Of a stretch of DNA of 60,570 bases, positions 38,565-47,555 are shown piece by piece (the first letter of the stretch is position 1; every line of letters starts with the position of its first letter). The notes under the pieces are model-generated. The model was not told where the DNA came from. It did no database searches and saw only the letters and a list, made by a program, of their open reading frames with translations. The position numbers and the translations under genes were made by a program. This DNA comes from Aeromonas fluvialis (GTDB taxonomy: Bacteria > Pseudomonadota > Gammaproteobacteria > Enterobacterales > Aeromonadaceae): the NCBI RefSeq assembly GCF_000819885.1, contig NZ_CDBO01000015.1:1-60570 (forward strand), given 5' to 3'.

Positions 38565-39008
38565 TCAGTAGCGCGCCAGAATGCGCAGGATGTCGTCTTT
38601 GGTGTCGGCCGCGATGATGGCCGCCACGTCCTCTTCATTCATAAACAGCTCGGCCAGCTGGGCGATGGTCTCCACGTGGGCGTTGCTGTCGCTGGCGGCC
38701 AGGGTGATCAGCAGCTGGATCGGGTCGTTGCCTTCTGAGTCGAAGTTGACCCCCTGCTTGATGACGGTCAGCCCCAGTCCCAACCGGTTGACGCCGTCCT
38801 CGGGGCGAGCGTGGGGCATCGCCAGACCGGGACCCAGCACGTAGTAGGGGCCGATCTCCTCGTGGGAACGAAACAGCGCCGCCACGTAGGAGGGCTCGAT
38901 GGTGCCATTGGCCAGCAAGGGAGCCGTTGCCAGCTCGATGGCGTGGCGCCAGTCGCGGGCGGCAGGCTCGATGCGGATGACATCCTCGGTCAGCAGTTGA
39001 GTCAGCAT
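38565..39008 (-). CDS. PTS EIIA component, fructose/mannitol-ascorbate type
   Basis: A 147-residue IIA domain. The phosphorylated histidine is H66 in LAMPHARPEDGV, preceded by EIGPYYVLGPG, as in UlaC and the mannitol-type IIA. First gene of the IIA-IIB-IIC operon, transcribed away from the LacI-type regulator with the operator cluster upstream. Confidence 0.92.
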   Translation of the reverse strand: MLTQLLTEDVIRIEPAARDWRHAIELATAPLLANGTIEPSYVAALFRSHEEIGPYYVLGPGLAMPHARPEDGVNRLGLGLTVIKQGVNFDSEGNDPIQLLITLAASDSNAHVETIAQLAELFMNEEDVAAIIAADTKDDILRILARY

Positions 39009-39083
39009 GGTGGTGATCCGGCTAGTTAAGATGGCGCCAATCTATCGATCTTGCGGTGGTGAAACTGTGAGGGTGATCGCGAA

Positions 39084-39097
39084 AGTTAGCGCTATCA
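39084..39097. promoter_or_regulatory. LacI-type operator O1
   Basis: AGTTAGC-GCTATCA, an imperfect copy of the palindrome at 39119, with the central GC step typical of LacI-family sites. Adjacent to O2. Confidence 0.7.
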
Positions 39098-39110
39098 GAT
39101 AGCGCTAACA
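39097..39110. promoter_or_regulatory. LacI-type operator O2
   Basis: AGATAGC-GCTAACA, near mirror of O1; together O1 and O2 form a 25-base inverted repeat. Centres are 13 bases apart. Confidence 0.7.
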
Positions 39111-39118
39111 TGAAACTG

Positions 39119-39132
39119 TGATAGCGCTATCA
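39119..39132. promoter_or_regulatory. LacI-type operator O3
   Basis: TGATAGC-GCTATCA, a perfect 14-base palindrome 22 bases from the O2 centre. It lies between the PTS operon and the LacI-type gene. Confidence 0.8.
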
Positions 39133-39259
39133 TTCCACGTATTAACGGGGGTCACTCTGCTCCCGTGATCCGGGGGAGAGGATAGAATCGGCCTTGAGCA
39201 AATAGTCAGCGCCGCACTTTTGCCTTAAAGTGAGCAGCCGCAAGCCGAGGATGGGATGG

Positions 39260-40282
39260 ATGTCAGAAGCAAAAAAGCGCCGTAGCACGGGTCGGGTGAC
39301 CCTCAACGATGTGGCTCAGCTGGCCGGGGTGGGGGCCATGACGGTCTCCCGCGCCTTGCGCACGCCGGATATGGTCTCCGACAAGATGCGCGAGCGCATC
39401 GAAGCTGCGGTGGAAGAGCTCGGCTATATCCCCAATCGGGCGGCCGGGGCACTCGCCTCTGCCACCTCCCAGACTATCGTAGTGATCGTCCCCAGTCTGA
39501 CGGAGGCGGGCTGTGGCGAGATGATCGCTGGCCTGCAACAGACCCTGCTCGACGAGGGTTACCAGATCATGCTGGGGGATGCCCAGCACCTGAAGCAGCA
39601 GGAAGAGAGCCTGCTGACCAGCTTTATGCAGCACAATCCGGCGGCGGTGGTGCTGTTTGGCGGTGATCCCGGCGAGACTATCCGTGCCCGTCTGAAGGCC
39701 TCCCGCCTGCCGGTGGTCGAGGTGGGCGCCATGGCGCGTAGCCCCATCGACATGAATGTGGGGGTCTCCAACTTTGATGCCGGTTATCAGCTGACCCGCC
39801 ACCTGATCGAGCGGGGCTACCGCAACATCGGTTTTCTCTGTGCCCGGCAGGAGCAATGGATGCTGCAACAGCGGATGCGGGGCTGGCAGAAGGCGTTGCT
39901 CGACAACTACCTCTCCCCCGATGCCATTATCAACACCTCGGAGCGGCCCAGTTTCAGCACCGGCGCCACCATGCTGGGCGAGTTTCTGTTGCGCTGGCCC
40001 GAGCTGGACGCACTGATCTGCGTCAACGACGAGCTGGCCGCTGGCGTGCTGTTCGAATGCCAGCGTCGTCATTTGAATGTGCCAGGCAAGCTCGCCATCG
40101 CCGGATTCGACGATCTGGATGTGGCACGCGCTTGTTATCCTACTCTTACGTCGGTCAGGATCCCCTATCGCAAGATGGGGCAGGAGGCCGCCGAGCTGAT
40201 CCTGCGCCAATTGGCCGGGGAGCCGGTGATGGGCACGGCGCTGGCCCTCGATTTTCAACTGCAAAAGCGGCAAAGCAGCTGA
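39260..40282 (+). CDS. LacI/GntR-type transcriptional repressor
   Basis: A 340-residue regulator. The N-terminal helix-turn-helix reads VTLNDVAQLAGVGAMTVSRAL, with the hinge YIPNRAAGALASATS; the rest is a periplasmic-binding-like ligand domain. The sequence around the hinge and VVIVPSLTEAGCGEM resembles gluconate repressor GntR. ATG 39260 is preferred (GAGG nine bases upstream) over GTG 39230. Divergent from the PTS genes; it probably represses them and itself through O1-O3. acuI follows after 32 bases. Confidence 0.88.
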   Translation: MSEAKKRRSTGRVTLNDVAQLAGVGAMTVSRALRTPDMVSDKMRERIEAAVEELGYIPNRAAGALASATSQTIVVIVPSLTEAGCGEMIAGLQQTLLDEGYQIMLGDAQHLKQQEESLLTSFMQHNPAAVVLFGGDPGETIRARLKASRLPVVEVGAMARSPIDMNVGVSNFDAGYQLTRHLIERGYRNIGFLCARQEQWMLQQRMRGWQKALLDNYLSPDAIINTSERPSFSTGATMLGEFLLRWPELDALICVNDELAAGVLFECQRRHLNVPGKLAIAGFDDLDVARACYPTLTSVRIPYRKMGQEAAELILRQLAGEPVMGTALALDFQLQKRQSS

Positions 40283-40314
40283 TCCCCGTTTCACATGTCA
40301 TCAAAGAGGCAACC

Positions 40315-41295
40315 ATGTTCAAGGCTCTGTTACTGGAAAACCAAGACGGCAAGACCGTACCTACCCTGACCCGGCTGGCCGAGAGCCAGTTGCCGGAAGG
40401 CGAGGTGCGGGTAGCTGTCGCCTACAGCTCCATCAATTACAAGGATGGGCTGGCCATCACCGGCAAGGGCAAGATAGTGCGCCAGTGGCCACTGGTGCCC
40501 GGCATCGACTTCGCCGGTACCGTGCTGGAGTCGGCCGATAGCCGCTATCAGCCCGGCGACAAGGTGGTGCTCACTGGTTGGGGCGTAGGCGAAGGCCATT
40601 GGGGTGGCATGGCCGAACAGGCGCGGGTCAAGGGTGACTGGCTGGTGCCGTTGCCCGCCGGGCTCGATGAGCGCCAGGCCATGTGTATCGGCACCGCCGG
40701 TTTCACCGCCATGCTCTGCGTACTGGCGCTGGAAGAGGCGGGCATTACCCCGCACAGCGGCGAGGTGCTGGTCACCGGCGCGGCGGGTGGCGTGGGTGCG
40801 ACCTCGGTTGCGCTGCTGGCCGCCCTTGGCTATCAGGTGGCGGCCTTGACTGGTCGTCCCGAGGAGCAGGGCCCCATGTTGACCGCACTGGGCGCCAGCC
40901 GCATCGTGCCGCGCAGCGAACTGCTGGTGCCCGCCAAGCCGTTGGAGAAACAGCTGTGGGCCGGTGCCATCGACACTGTCGGCAGCCAGGTGTTGGCCAA
41001 GCTGCTGGCCCAGATGAACTATGGCGGCGCGGTGGCGGCCTGCGGGCTGGCAGGTGGTTTCGATCTGCCGACCAGTGTGATGCCCTTCATCTTGCGCAAT
41101 GTGCGGTTACAGGGGGTCGATTCGGTGATGTGCCCGTTTGAACGTCGTCAACTGGCGTGGCAACGACTGGCGCGAGATCTGCCCGCCAGCTTCTTCGCAC
41201 AGGCGGTCACCGAGATTGGCCTGGAGCAGGTGGTCGATGCTGCCGAAGCCATTACCCTGGGCCAGATTGCCGGTCGCACCCTGGTCAAACTTTGA
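40315..41295 (+). CDS. acuI: Acrylyl-CoA reductase (NADPH)
   Basis: Zinc-free medium-chain reductase of the YhdH/AcuI group, reducing toxic acryloyl-CoA to propionyl-CoA. 326 residues (E. coli 324). Landmarks: SSINYKDGLAITGKG, PGIDFAGTV, and the NADPH site VTGAAGGVGATSV. Gap to the LacI-type gene is 32 bases, so cotranscription is possible. Nucleotides 40318-40345 nearly match a stretch in the broken gene at 15692. Confidence 0.93.
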   Translation: MFKALLLENQDGKTVPTLTRLAESQLPEGEVRVAVAYSSINYKDGLAITGKGKIVRQWPLVPGIDFAGTVLESADSRYQPGDKVVLTGWGVGEGHWGGMAEQARVKGDWLVPLPAGLDERQAMCIGTAGFTAMLCVLALEEAGITPHSGEVLVTGAAGGVGATSVALLAALGYQVAALTGRPEEQGPMLTALGASRIVPRSELLVPAKPLEKQLWAGAIDTVGSQVLAKLLAQMNYGGAVAACGLAGGFDLPTSVMPFILRNVRLQGVDSVMCPFERRQLAWQRLARDLPASFFAQAVTEIGLEQVVDAAEAITLGQIAGRTLVKL

Positions 41296-41369
41296 ACTCC
41301 CTCTGACTGGCGAGCCCGACAATTCCGGATAAAATTGGAGTGCGGGTGAACTATCCAAGGAGAGTGAAG

Positions 41370-41495
41370 ATGGGTGGACACAAGCCGGATTACGACTCAT
41401 CTGATGATGATTGGGAGCCGGATTCCTGGGAAGAAGAGCTGGATCAATGGGAAGACGAAAGCTGGCAGGATGACGACCCTTTCGATGACCTGTGA
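41370..41495 (+). CDS. Small acidic protein of 41 residues
   Basis: Unrecognised. The ATG follows AAGGAG by seven bases, and the peptide is made mostly of Asp, Glu, Trp and Ser (PDYDSSDDDWEPDSWEE at its centre), ending DDDPFDDL. Strongly negative with five Trp. A strong terminator begins 19 bases later, so this is a real transcription unit end. No function can be given. Confidence 0.6.
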   Translation: MGGHKPDYDSSDDDWEPDSWEEELDQWEDESWQDDDPFDDL

Positions 41496-41513
41496 ACCAC
41501 GACATTGAACGAA

Positions 41514-41544
41514 CAGGCGGGCCTTTGGCCCGCCTGATTTTTTT
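41514..41544 (+). terminator. Terminator after the acidic small protein
   Basis: Ten-base stem CAGGCGGGCC/GGCCCGCCTG, TTT loop, then a T-rich tail to 41544. Confidence 0.93.
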
Positions 41545-41632
41545 GGTGCGCTCACAGGGTGGATGCAAGCTGCTTGTGGTCATTCCCTGACTGGTCAAGA
41601 ATGAACAGCTCAAACGACACTCAAGGATGATT

Positions 41633-41965
41633 ATGCGACTTTCCATCATATTGCTGGCGGCCCTGTTGGGGGGCTGTGTTTCCAACGATGACCCTTGCGA
41701 GAAGAAGTGGAGCGAAGTGGGGGAGGCAGATGGCAAACTGGGCTTCACTACGGCCAGAATCGAATTTCATCAGGCCCAGTGTGGCGAGAAGGTGGATGCC
41801 GAACTGTGGCAGCAGGGCCATCAGAAAGGGCTGGCCTGGTACTGCCGCCCGGAACACCTCTATCTGGCTGGCCGCTCAGGCGAGGAGTATCGTGGTGTCT
41901 GCCCCAACGATACTCAGGCGCGTAGATTGTTCCAACAGGGGAAGCAGGGGTGGACCGATCAATAA
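41633..41965 (+). CDS. DUF2799-type lipoprotein
   Basis: A 110-residue lipoprotein with lipobox LLGGC at about residues 11-15. The mature part fits the DUF2799 pattern of spaced Cys and Gly: WSEVGEADGKLG, HQAQCGEK, GHQKGLAWYC, YRGVC. ATG 41633 follows AAGGA by six bases; ATG 41627 lies too close to it. Function unknown. Confidence 0.75.
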   Translation: MRLSIILLAALLGGCVSNDDPCEKKWSEVGEADGKLGFTTARIEFHQAQCGEKVDAELWQQGHQKGLAWYCRPEHLYLAGRSGEEYRGVCPNDTQARRLFQQGKQGWTDQ

Positions 41966-41983
41966 CGCCCTGGACGGAGGGGG

Positions 41984-42148
41984 CTACTCCTCTTTCAATC
42001 GCAGTGGCTGGCAGAGGTAACCCTTGTCATTGGCACTGCGGGCGCACTTACCACAGACAAACTTGGGTTTGCGGACTATCTTGCGCAACGCCTTGAGATC
42101 GGAGGGGATCTCGTGACGGCGCCATTCACACAGGGTCTTGCTGCCCAT
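41984..42148 (-). CDS. Small four-cysteine protein, 54 residues
   Basis: Starts MGSKTLCEWRRHEIPSDL and carries Cys at position 7, a VCGKCA pair and a late LCQ Cys, so it could bind zinc. Basic (KALRKIVRKPK). The ribosome site GAGG precedes ATG 42148. Resembles small uncharacterised proteins of related bacteria, but I cannot name it. Convergent with the DUF2799 gene (stops 18 bases apart). Confidence 0.65.
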   Translation of the reverse strand: MGSKTLCEWRRHEIPSDLKALRKIVRKPKFVCGKCARSANDKGYLCQPLRLKEE

Positions 42149-42260
42149 AACGACTACCTCTACGACTCGACGGCCGTATTGTAATCGATTTTCATTTCGA
42201 GTGAACCGGCAAAGCTCGCTTATTGGTCGATATGCCAATAAGCGATTGTTTCGAGACGGA

Positions 42261-42689
42261 TTACTGGTAAAGGTACTTGGTGAAGATGAGCTCGCGCACT
42301 GCTTTCTTGCCAGCCTCTTGCACCAACAGCTCGTTGACCTTGGTCTCGCACTCCTTGCGCAGCTCTTCGCGACTGACCAGAGACTTGATCTGATCGGCGC
42401 TCTTGCTGCCCATCAGGCGGATGATGGTGTCACGGATCAGCGGGTCATGCTGCTCCAGCAGCTTGAGGTCGGCCTCGTTCTCCGCCATCAGTTCTACCGT
42501 GACCCGGATATAGCCGAGGGTTTTGCCATCGCTCAGGTAGTTGGTGATGATGTCGGGGTCGAGCGCGTGGTAGGAGAAGCCGGGTTTGGCGGCCGCTTCG
42601 GCCCCCTCTGCCGGTGGCTCCTCTTCAGCCTGCACATGCAGTGCGCCAAAGCTCAGTAACAACACCAGCAGAAATTTGAAAATCTTCAT
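42261..42689 (-). CDS. FliL-like secreted protein
   Basis: A 142-residue protein with a signal peptide (about 1-21, ending VQA-EEE) and a FliL-like domain: GYIRVTVELMAENEADLKLLEQHDPLIRDTIIRLMGSKSADQI matches the stomatin-like FliL core. Classical FliL keeps an N-terminal membrane anchor; here the helix looks cleavable. It is not in a flagellar cluster, so a role with the motor is not assured. Confidence 0.75.
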   Translation of the reverse strand: MKIFKFLLVLLLSFGALHVQAEEEPPAEGAEAAAKPGFSYHALDPDIITNYLSDGKTLGYIRVTVELMAENEADLKLLEQHDPLIRDTIIRLMGSKSADQIKSLVSREELRKECETKVNELLVQEAGKKAVRELIFTKYLYQ

Positions 42690-42834
42690 ATAAATGGCTC
42701 ATCAACGGCAGATACCCCATTTTTGATGTTGCCATTGGGGCCGTCAAGCACGGATGTTCTTACATTTCGCTATTGATTTACGGATAATAAACCGGATTTT
42801 AACCTGAACACGGAAATCTCTGGATGGTGAAGCT

Positions 42835-43371
42835 GTGAAGTCCGAGTTGACTGTTCCCCTCACGCCATTAAGCGGGTGGCTTGCCCCCGAATGCTGCGAG
42901 TTGCCTGCCAGTTTGCGTCCCTGGCTGCTGGAGCCCGGCTCCATGACCCGGCGCCTGCGTCAGCACAATCATCACTTTTCGGTGGAATGGCTGGGTAATC
43001 ACCCGGTCGTCCTCACGGCTGATGAGCAGTGGCTGGTGGCTGCGGCCTCGCCGGCCGGTGCCTGCCGCGAGGTGATCCTGCATGGGGATCACGGACCCGC
43101 CGTGCTGGGCTGGACCCTGTTTGCCGATGAGGCGCTGCAAGGGAGCGGTATTGCCGAGCTGGGCGAGCAGCCCCTGGGGGAGCGGGTCTTTGGCCATGAG
43201 CCGGCCCGTCGCGACCACCTGCAACTGGCCCGTTTCGAGATTGCCGCCAATCCCCGCTGTCCGGCCGCTACGGTCTGGGGGCGTCGTTCCCGTCTGTTTC
43301 TGGGGCCGTGGCCACTGCTGGTGCACGAGCTGTTTCTGCCTTCTCTCGTCTGTGACAAGGAGTCTGAGTGA
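42835..43371 (+). CDS. ubiC: Chorismate pyruvate-lyase
   Basis: First committed step of ubiquinone synthesis: chorismate to 4-hydroxybenzoate and pyruvate. 178 residues with the C-terminal [22 protein letters not shown] typical of UbiC. The start is GTG 42835; no in-frame ATG is upstream. Its TGA overlaps the GTG of ubiA (GTGA), coupling the two. Confidence 0.93.
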   Translation: MKSELTVPLTPLSGWLAPECCELPASLRPWLLEPGSMTRRLRQHNHHFSVEWLGNHPVVLTADEQWLVAAASPAGACREVILHGDHGPAVLGWTLFADEALQGSGIAELGEQPLGERVFGHEPARRDHLQLARFEIAANPRCPAATVWGRRSRLFLGPWPLLVHELFLPSLVCDKESE

Positions 43372-44237
43372 ATCTGTTAACCAAGGAGCGGGGACTGGCT
43401 TACATGCAGTTGGCCCGCGTCGATAAACCCATCGGGACCCTGCTGCTGCTGTGGCCGACCCTCTGGGCGCTCTGGCTGGCCGCCGATGGCCTGCCCAATC
43501 TCTGGGTGTTGACGGTGTTTGTGGTCGGTGTCTTTCTGATGCGTTCGGCTGGCTGTGTCATCAATGACTATGCGGATCGCAATTTCGACGGCCATGTGAA
43601 GCGTACGGCCGGCCGGCCGCTGCCCAGTGGCAAGGTCAAGCCGCGGGAGGTGCTGGTGCTGTTTGCCGTGCTGGCGCTTATCGCCTTCGCGCTGGTGCTG
43701 ACCATGAACCCGCTCACCATCGGTCTGTCGTTCGCCGCCCTGCTGCTGGCGGTTTGTTACCCCTTCATGAAGCGCTACATTCCGATCCCCCAGCTGGTGC
43801 TCGGCATGGCCTTCTCCTGGTCGATCCCGATGGCCTATGCGGCTCAGGCCAATGCCCTGCCCGTGGTGGCCTGGCTGCTCTTTCTGGCCAATCTGCTCTG
43901 GACTGTGGCTTACGATACCCAGTACGCCATGGTGGATAGGGATGATGACCTCAAGCTCGGTCTCAAATCCAGTGCCATCCTGTTTGGTCGTCATGACAAG
44001 CGGATCATCGGCGCCTTGCAACTGGCGACCTTGCTGATCCTGCTGCTGATCGGCCAGCTGATGACGCTGGGGAGCCCCTATTACTGGGGCATGTTGGGGG
44101 CGGCCGTACTATTCGTCTATCAGCAGCGGCTCATTCGCGAGCGGGCGCGGGAAGCCTGCTTCCAGGCCTTTCTCAACAACAACTATGTGGGAGTGCTTAT
44201 CTTTATCGGCATAGTGTTCGACTGTCTGCTGGCGTGA
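43368..44237 (+). CDS. ubiA: 4-hydroxybenzoate octaprenyltransferase
   Basis: Membrane prenyltransferase, second step of ubiquinone synthesis. 289 residues with about eight or nine helices. The two Asp-rich motifs are present: [15 protein letters not shown] near residue 66 and [13 protein letters not shown] near 185. GTG start coupled to ubiC, with AAGGAG upstream. A strong terminator follows. Confidence 0.96.
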   Translation: MNLLTKERGLAYMQLARVDKPIGTLLLLWPTLWALWLAADGLPNLWVLTVFVVGVFLMRSAGCVINDYADRNFDGHVKRTAGRPLPSGKVKPREVLVLFAVLALIAFALVLTMNPLTIGLSFAALLLAVCYPFMKRYIPIPQLVLGMAFSWSIPMAYAAQANALPVVAWLLFLANLLWTVAYDTQYAMVDRDDDLKLGLKSSAILFGRHDKRIIGALQLATLLILLLIGQLMTLGSPYYWGMLGAAVLFVYQQRLIRERAREACFQAFLNNNYVGVLIFIGIVFDCLLA

Positions 44238-44260
44238 CCTGTTCCCGCGAAATCCCGATA

Positions 44261-44294
44261 AAAAAGAAGGCCGCATCAGCGGCCTTCTTTTTTT
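44261..44294. terminator. Bidirectional terminator between ubiA and plsB
   Basis: Fourteen-base stem AAAAAGAAGGCCGC and complement, ATCA loop, T run on the plus strand and A/T run on the minus. Confidence 0.93.
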
Positions 44295-44303
44295 CATTGC
44301 AGA

Positions 44304-46727
44304 TCAGAGCTGGTTGCCCGCCTGGATGGTGCGGCGGATCTTGTTGCTCAGCAGCGGCACTATGTTGTCGGCCAGGGCCTGGAAGCGACCCAGATCCGGC
44401 TTGCAATCTGCGGAGAAGTAGCCCTCCTTGCGCAAGGTGTGGATCAGGGTACTAAACAGCTTCTGGTCGAAGAACTCGGGGGCGTTGATGCCGTGCAGGG
44501 TACCGAGGCGCTCCGCCATCATCAGGCCGTCCGCCTCCAGCTGTTCCGCCTCGATCCGGGGCTGGGCCAGCACCCGGGTCAGCACGATGGCGTAACGCTG
44601 CAGGGTCTCCTGGATGCTTTCGGCCAACAGTAGCAGGCGCATCTGGTTTGCCGGATTGACCCAGTAGCCGCCATCGCGCGCCTCGATCAGTTGCTGACGT
44701 CGCAGCTCGGTCAACAGGGCATCGACCAGCGCCGGCAGCTCGTCCTCTTCATAACGGAGGAACAGCTCGGTCTTGAGCAGTGGGTAGATGTCGATGCAGC
44801 GGGCCAGCAGCTCGCTGTGGGAGATCCCCTCGCACCGCTCGATCAGCGCCGCCACCAGCGAGGGCAGGGCGAACAGGTGGAGGATGTTGTTGCGATAGTA
44901 GGTCAGCAGGATCGCCTGATAGCGGTCCAGACTGATGATTTGCCCCAGCTTGTCCTCGCTCACCTCGAACTTGTTGAGCTCCATCGCCTGATCCAACAGG
45001 GTCTTGGCATCTTCGTCCGGGGTGGTGCTGTGCGGGCTGTAAGGCACCGCCTTGAGCAGATCCAGATAGGTGTTGAGCTGGGCCTGCAATTCGTCGCGGG
45101 TCAGGGCGTGACGCTCGGCGGCCAGCAGTGCCAGCGCGCTCAGGGTCAGGCCGTTAACCGCGGCAGCGCCGTTGATACGAGTCATCAGCAGCTCGGCCAG
45201 ATCGTTGACGGTGCCTGCCATCCACTCCGGACGCTCCTCCTTCCCGATGTGCTTTTTCCAGTCGGGGATGTGTTCGCTCAGATAGCTGTTGAGAGTCAGC
45301 GGCTCGCCGAAGTTGACGAAACCACGGCCGTAGTTGCGCAGCTTGCGCAGGATGCCGACCACCTGCAGGAAGCTCTCCTTCTCCTTGCGGCTGCCCTTGA
45401 GTTCGTTGTGGTAGGTGTTCACCTCCATCACGTGCTCATAGCCCAGATAAACCGGCACCAGGGTCACCGGCCTGTCCAGCCCGCGCATCATCGCCTGCAG
45501 GGTCATCGCCAGCATGCCGGTCTTGGGCGGCAGCAGACGGCCGGTACGGGAGCGGCCCCCTTCTGTGAAGAACTCCACCGAGTACCCCTTGGCAAACAGC
45601 AGATTCAGGTATTCACGAAATACCGTGCTGTAGAGCGGATTGCCCTTGAAGGTGCGGCGAATGAAGAAGGCACCGCCGTGGCGGAAAATCGGGCCCGCTG
45701 GCCAGAAGTTGAGGTTGATGCCCGCCGCGATATGGGGCGGCACCATGCCCTGGTGGTAGATGACATAGGAGAGCAGCAGGTAGTCCATGTGGCTGCGATG
45801 GCAGGGGACGTAGACGATCTCGTGTCCTTCCTGCGCCAGCTGGCGCACCTTCTCGGCGCCATTGACCGACAGGCCGCGATAGAGCTTGTTCCACAGCCAG
45901 CCGAGGAAGCTCTCGCCCAGGCGGATCAGCCGGTAGGAGAAGTCGGAGGCGATCTCGTCCATGTAGCCATGGGCACGCTTTTGCGCCTTCTCGAGGCTGA
46001 TCCCTTCGCGCTGGGCTTCCTCTTCAATCGCCTGCTGGATCACCCCGGAGTCGAGCAGCTGCTTGAACAGCAGGTTGCGGTTCGGCAGTTTCGGGCCGGT
46101 GGCGGCCAGCTGCTGGCGGCTGAAGTGGGTGCGAGCCACTCGCGCCAGCTTGTGGGCGATCCCTTCGTCAGTGCCGTGCTTGTCGGCCATGTAGCGCAGG
46201 GAGAGCGGCGGCGAGAAGCGCACCAGATTCTCACGACCTTTGAGGATCACGATGAGCGCTTTTTTCAGGCGGTTCGGTGCCAGGCTGCTGATGATGTTGA
46301 GGCCGGTGGCCTCTTCCCCTTCCCGCCCCGGGGCGCGGCCCCAGAACAGGGTGACGGGCACCACCTGGATATCGAGATCGGGATCCTGCTTGTGCAGATC
46401 CAGCAGCTGGTGGAACTCCTGCAGGAAGGGGAGCGGCTTGCTGCGTTTGCCAAACAGGGGAGGCGGACGATCCAGACAGACATAGCGCGGCAGCAGCTGG
46501 CCGTTAAGTTCCAGCGGGGTGAAGGGGCCGGGCAGACCGAGACCCTCGCAGCACTGCTGCAGGGTCATCAGGTCAGTGATCGAACTGGTTTTCAGGGCGT
46601 AGACGATGGGTCTGGCCGGATCCAGATTGAGTTCTGTGATGGGATTTTCCGGCAGGCTCTTGTGATTGACCAAGCCGCTGACCGGCCATTGCAAGATGGC
46701 TCTGGAAATCTTCTGTCCTAGGGACAT
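44304..46727 (-). CDS. plsB: Glycerol-3-phosphate acyltransferase
   Basis: Inner-membrane-associated acyltransferase starting phospholipid synthesis. From ATG 46727 it has 807 residues, the E. coli length. The acyltransferase blocks are clear: HRSHMDYLLL (HX4D), GAFFIRRTF, EFFTEGGRSRTGRLLPPKTGML, and VTLVPVYLGYE. An in-frame start 12 codons upstream is not family-like. Divergent from lexA. Confidence 0.96.
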   Translation of the reverse strand: MSLGQKISRAILQWPVSGLVNHKSLPENPITELNLDPARPIVYALKTSSITDLMTLQQCCEGLGLPGPFTPLELNGQLLPRYVCLDRPPPLFGKRSKPLPFLQEFHQLLDLHKQDPDLDIQVVPVTLFWGRAPGREGEEATGLNIISSLAPNRLKKALIVILKGRENLVRFSPPLSLRYMADKHGTDEGIAHKLARVARTHFSRQQLAATGPKLPNRNLLFKQLLDSGVIQQAIEEEAQREGISLEKAQKRAHGYMDEIASDFSYRLIRLGESFLGWLWNKLYRGLSVNGAEKVRQLAQEGHEIVYVPCHRSHMDYLLLSYVIYHQGMVPPHIAAGINLNFWPAGPIFRHGGAFFIRRTFKGNPLYSTVFREYLNLLFAKGYSVEFFTEGGRSRTGRLLPPKTGMLAMTLQAMMRGLDRPVTLVPVYLGYEHVMEVNTYHNELKGSRKEKESFLQVVGILRKLRNYGRGFVNFGEPLTLNSYLSEHIPDWKKHIGKEERPEWMAGTVNDLAELLMTRINGAAAVNGLTLSALALLAAERHALTRDELQAQLNTYLDLLKAVPYSPHSTTPDEDAKTLLDQAMELNKFEVSEDKLGQIISLDRYQAILLTYYRNNILHLFALPSLVAALIERCEGISHSELLARCIDIYPLLKTELFLRYEEDELPALVDALLTELRRQQLIEARDGGYWVNPANQMRLLLLAESIQETLQRYAIVLTRVLAQPRIEAEQLEADGLMMAERLGTLHGINAPEFFDQKLFSTLIHTLRKEGYFSADCKPDLGRFQALADNIVPLLSNKIRRTIQAGNQL

Positions 46728-46867
46728 GTGCGTCTGCTCTCCAAAAAAATGCGGCGTGAGCATAGCAAATCGGCAGTCCCTTGTCGCTGAGAGGTACGAT
46801 GAGTCGGTTGCGCGGGATCAAAACCATGGCAAATGAACGCAGGGCCGCGACAAATGTCAGCTGCGGC

Positions 46868-46895
46868 TTGCCTTGGCCACTGCACTGTATATACT
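46868..46895 (+). promoter_or_regulatory. Probable lexA promoter
   Basis: TTGCCT at 46868-46873 and TATACT at 46890-46895 with a 16-base spacer. The -10 lies inside SOS box 1, so LexA binding would block it. Confidence 0.55.
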
Positions 46896-46900
46896 GCCAG
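46885..46900. promoter_or_regulatory. SOS box 1
   Basis: CTG-N10-CAG with an AT-rich centre, CTGTATATACTGCCAG. First of two LexA sites in the lexA control region. Confidence 0.9.
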
Positions 46901-46904
46901 TGTG

Positions 46905-46920
46905 CTGTATAAAAAGACAG
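46905..46920. promoter_or_regulatory. SOS box 2
   Basis: CTGTATAAAAAGACAG, again CTG-N10-CAG, exactly 20 bases from box 1, so both face the same side of the helix. This matches the twin-box arrangement of E. coli lexA. Confidence 0.9.
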
Positions 46921-46931
46921 GTGCCAATTCT

Positions 46932-47555
46932 ATGAAACCCCTTACCCCCCGCCAGGCCGAAGTGCTGGAGTTGATCAAGGCGAATATGAACGAGACCGGC
47001 ATGCCGCCGACTCGTGCCGAGATTGCCCAGAAGCTTGGTTTCAAGTCGGCCAATGCGGCCGAAGAACATCTGAAGGCCCTGGCCAAAAAAGGGGTCATCG
47101 AGATCATGCCGGGCACGTCCCGCGGCATTCGCCTGTTGATCGAAGAGGAAGAGGTGCAGGAAGAGAACGGCCTGCCGCTGATCGGCAAGGTGGCCGCCGG
47201 TGAACCCATCCTGGCTCAGGAGCATATCGAGAGCCACTATCAGGTGGATCCCGCCCTGTTCCACCCACGGGCAGATTTTCTGCTGCGGGTGCAGGGGATG
47301 AGCATGAAGAACATCGGCATTCTGGATGGCGATCTGCTGGCGGTGCACAAGACCCAGGAGGTGCGCAACGGTCAGGTGGTGGTCGCCCGTCTCGATGAGG
47401 ATGTCACCGTCAAGCGCTTCCAGCGCAAGGGCAGTCAGGTGTGGCTGCTGCCGGAGAATGAAGAGCTCTCCCCCATCGAGGTGGATCTCTCCTGTCAGCA
47501 GCTCACCATCGAGGGACTGGCGGTCGGGGTGATCCGCAACGCCGACTGGATGTAA
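46932..47555 (+). CDS. lexA: LexA repressor
   Basis: SOS repressor and RecA-stimulated self-cleaving protease. 207 residues. N-terminal winged helix-turn-helix ([23 protein letters not shown]), cleavage site A89-G90, catalytic S124 in [10 protein letters not shown] and K161 in VTVKRF. ATG 46932 is 11 bases past SOS box 2 and gives the standard MKPLTPRQ. Autoregulated through the two SOS boxes. Confidence 0.97.
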   Translation: MKPLTPRQAEVLELIKANMNETGMPPTRAEIAQKLGFKSANAAEEHLKALAKKGVIEIMPGTSRGIRLLIEEEEVQEENGLPLIGKVAAGEPILAQEHIESHYQVDPALFHPRADFLLRVQGMSMKNIGILDGDLLAVHKTQEVRNGQVVVARLDEDVTVKRFQRKGSQVWLLPENEELSPIEVDLSCQQLTIEGLAVGVIRNADWM

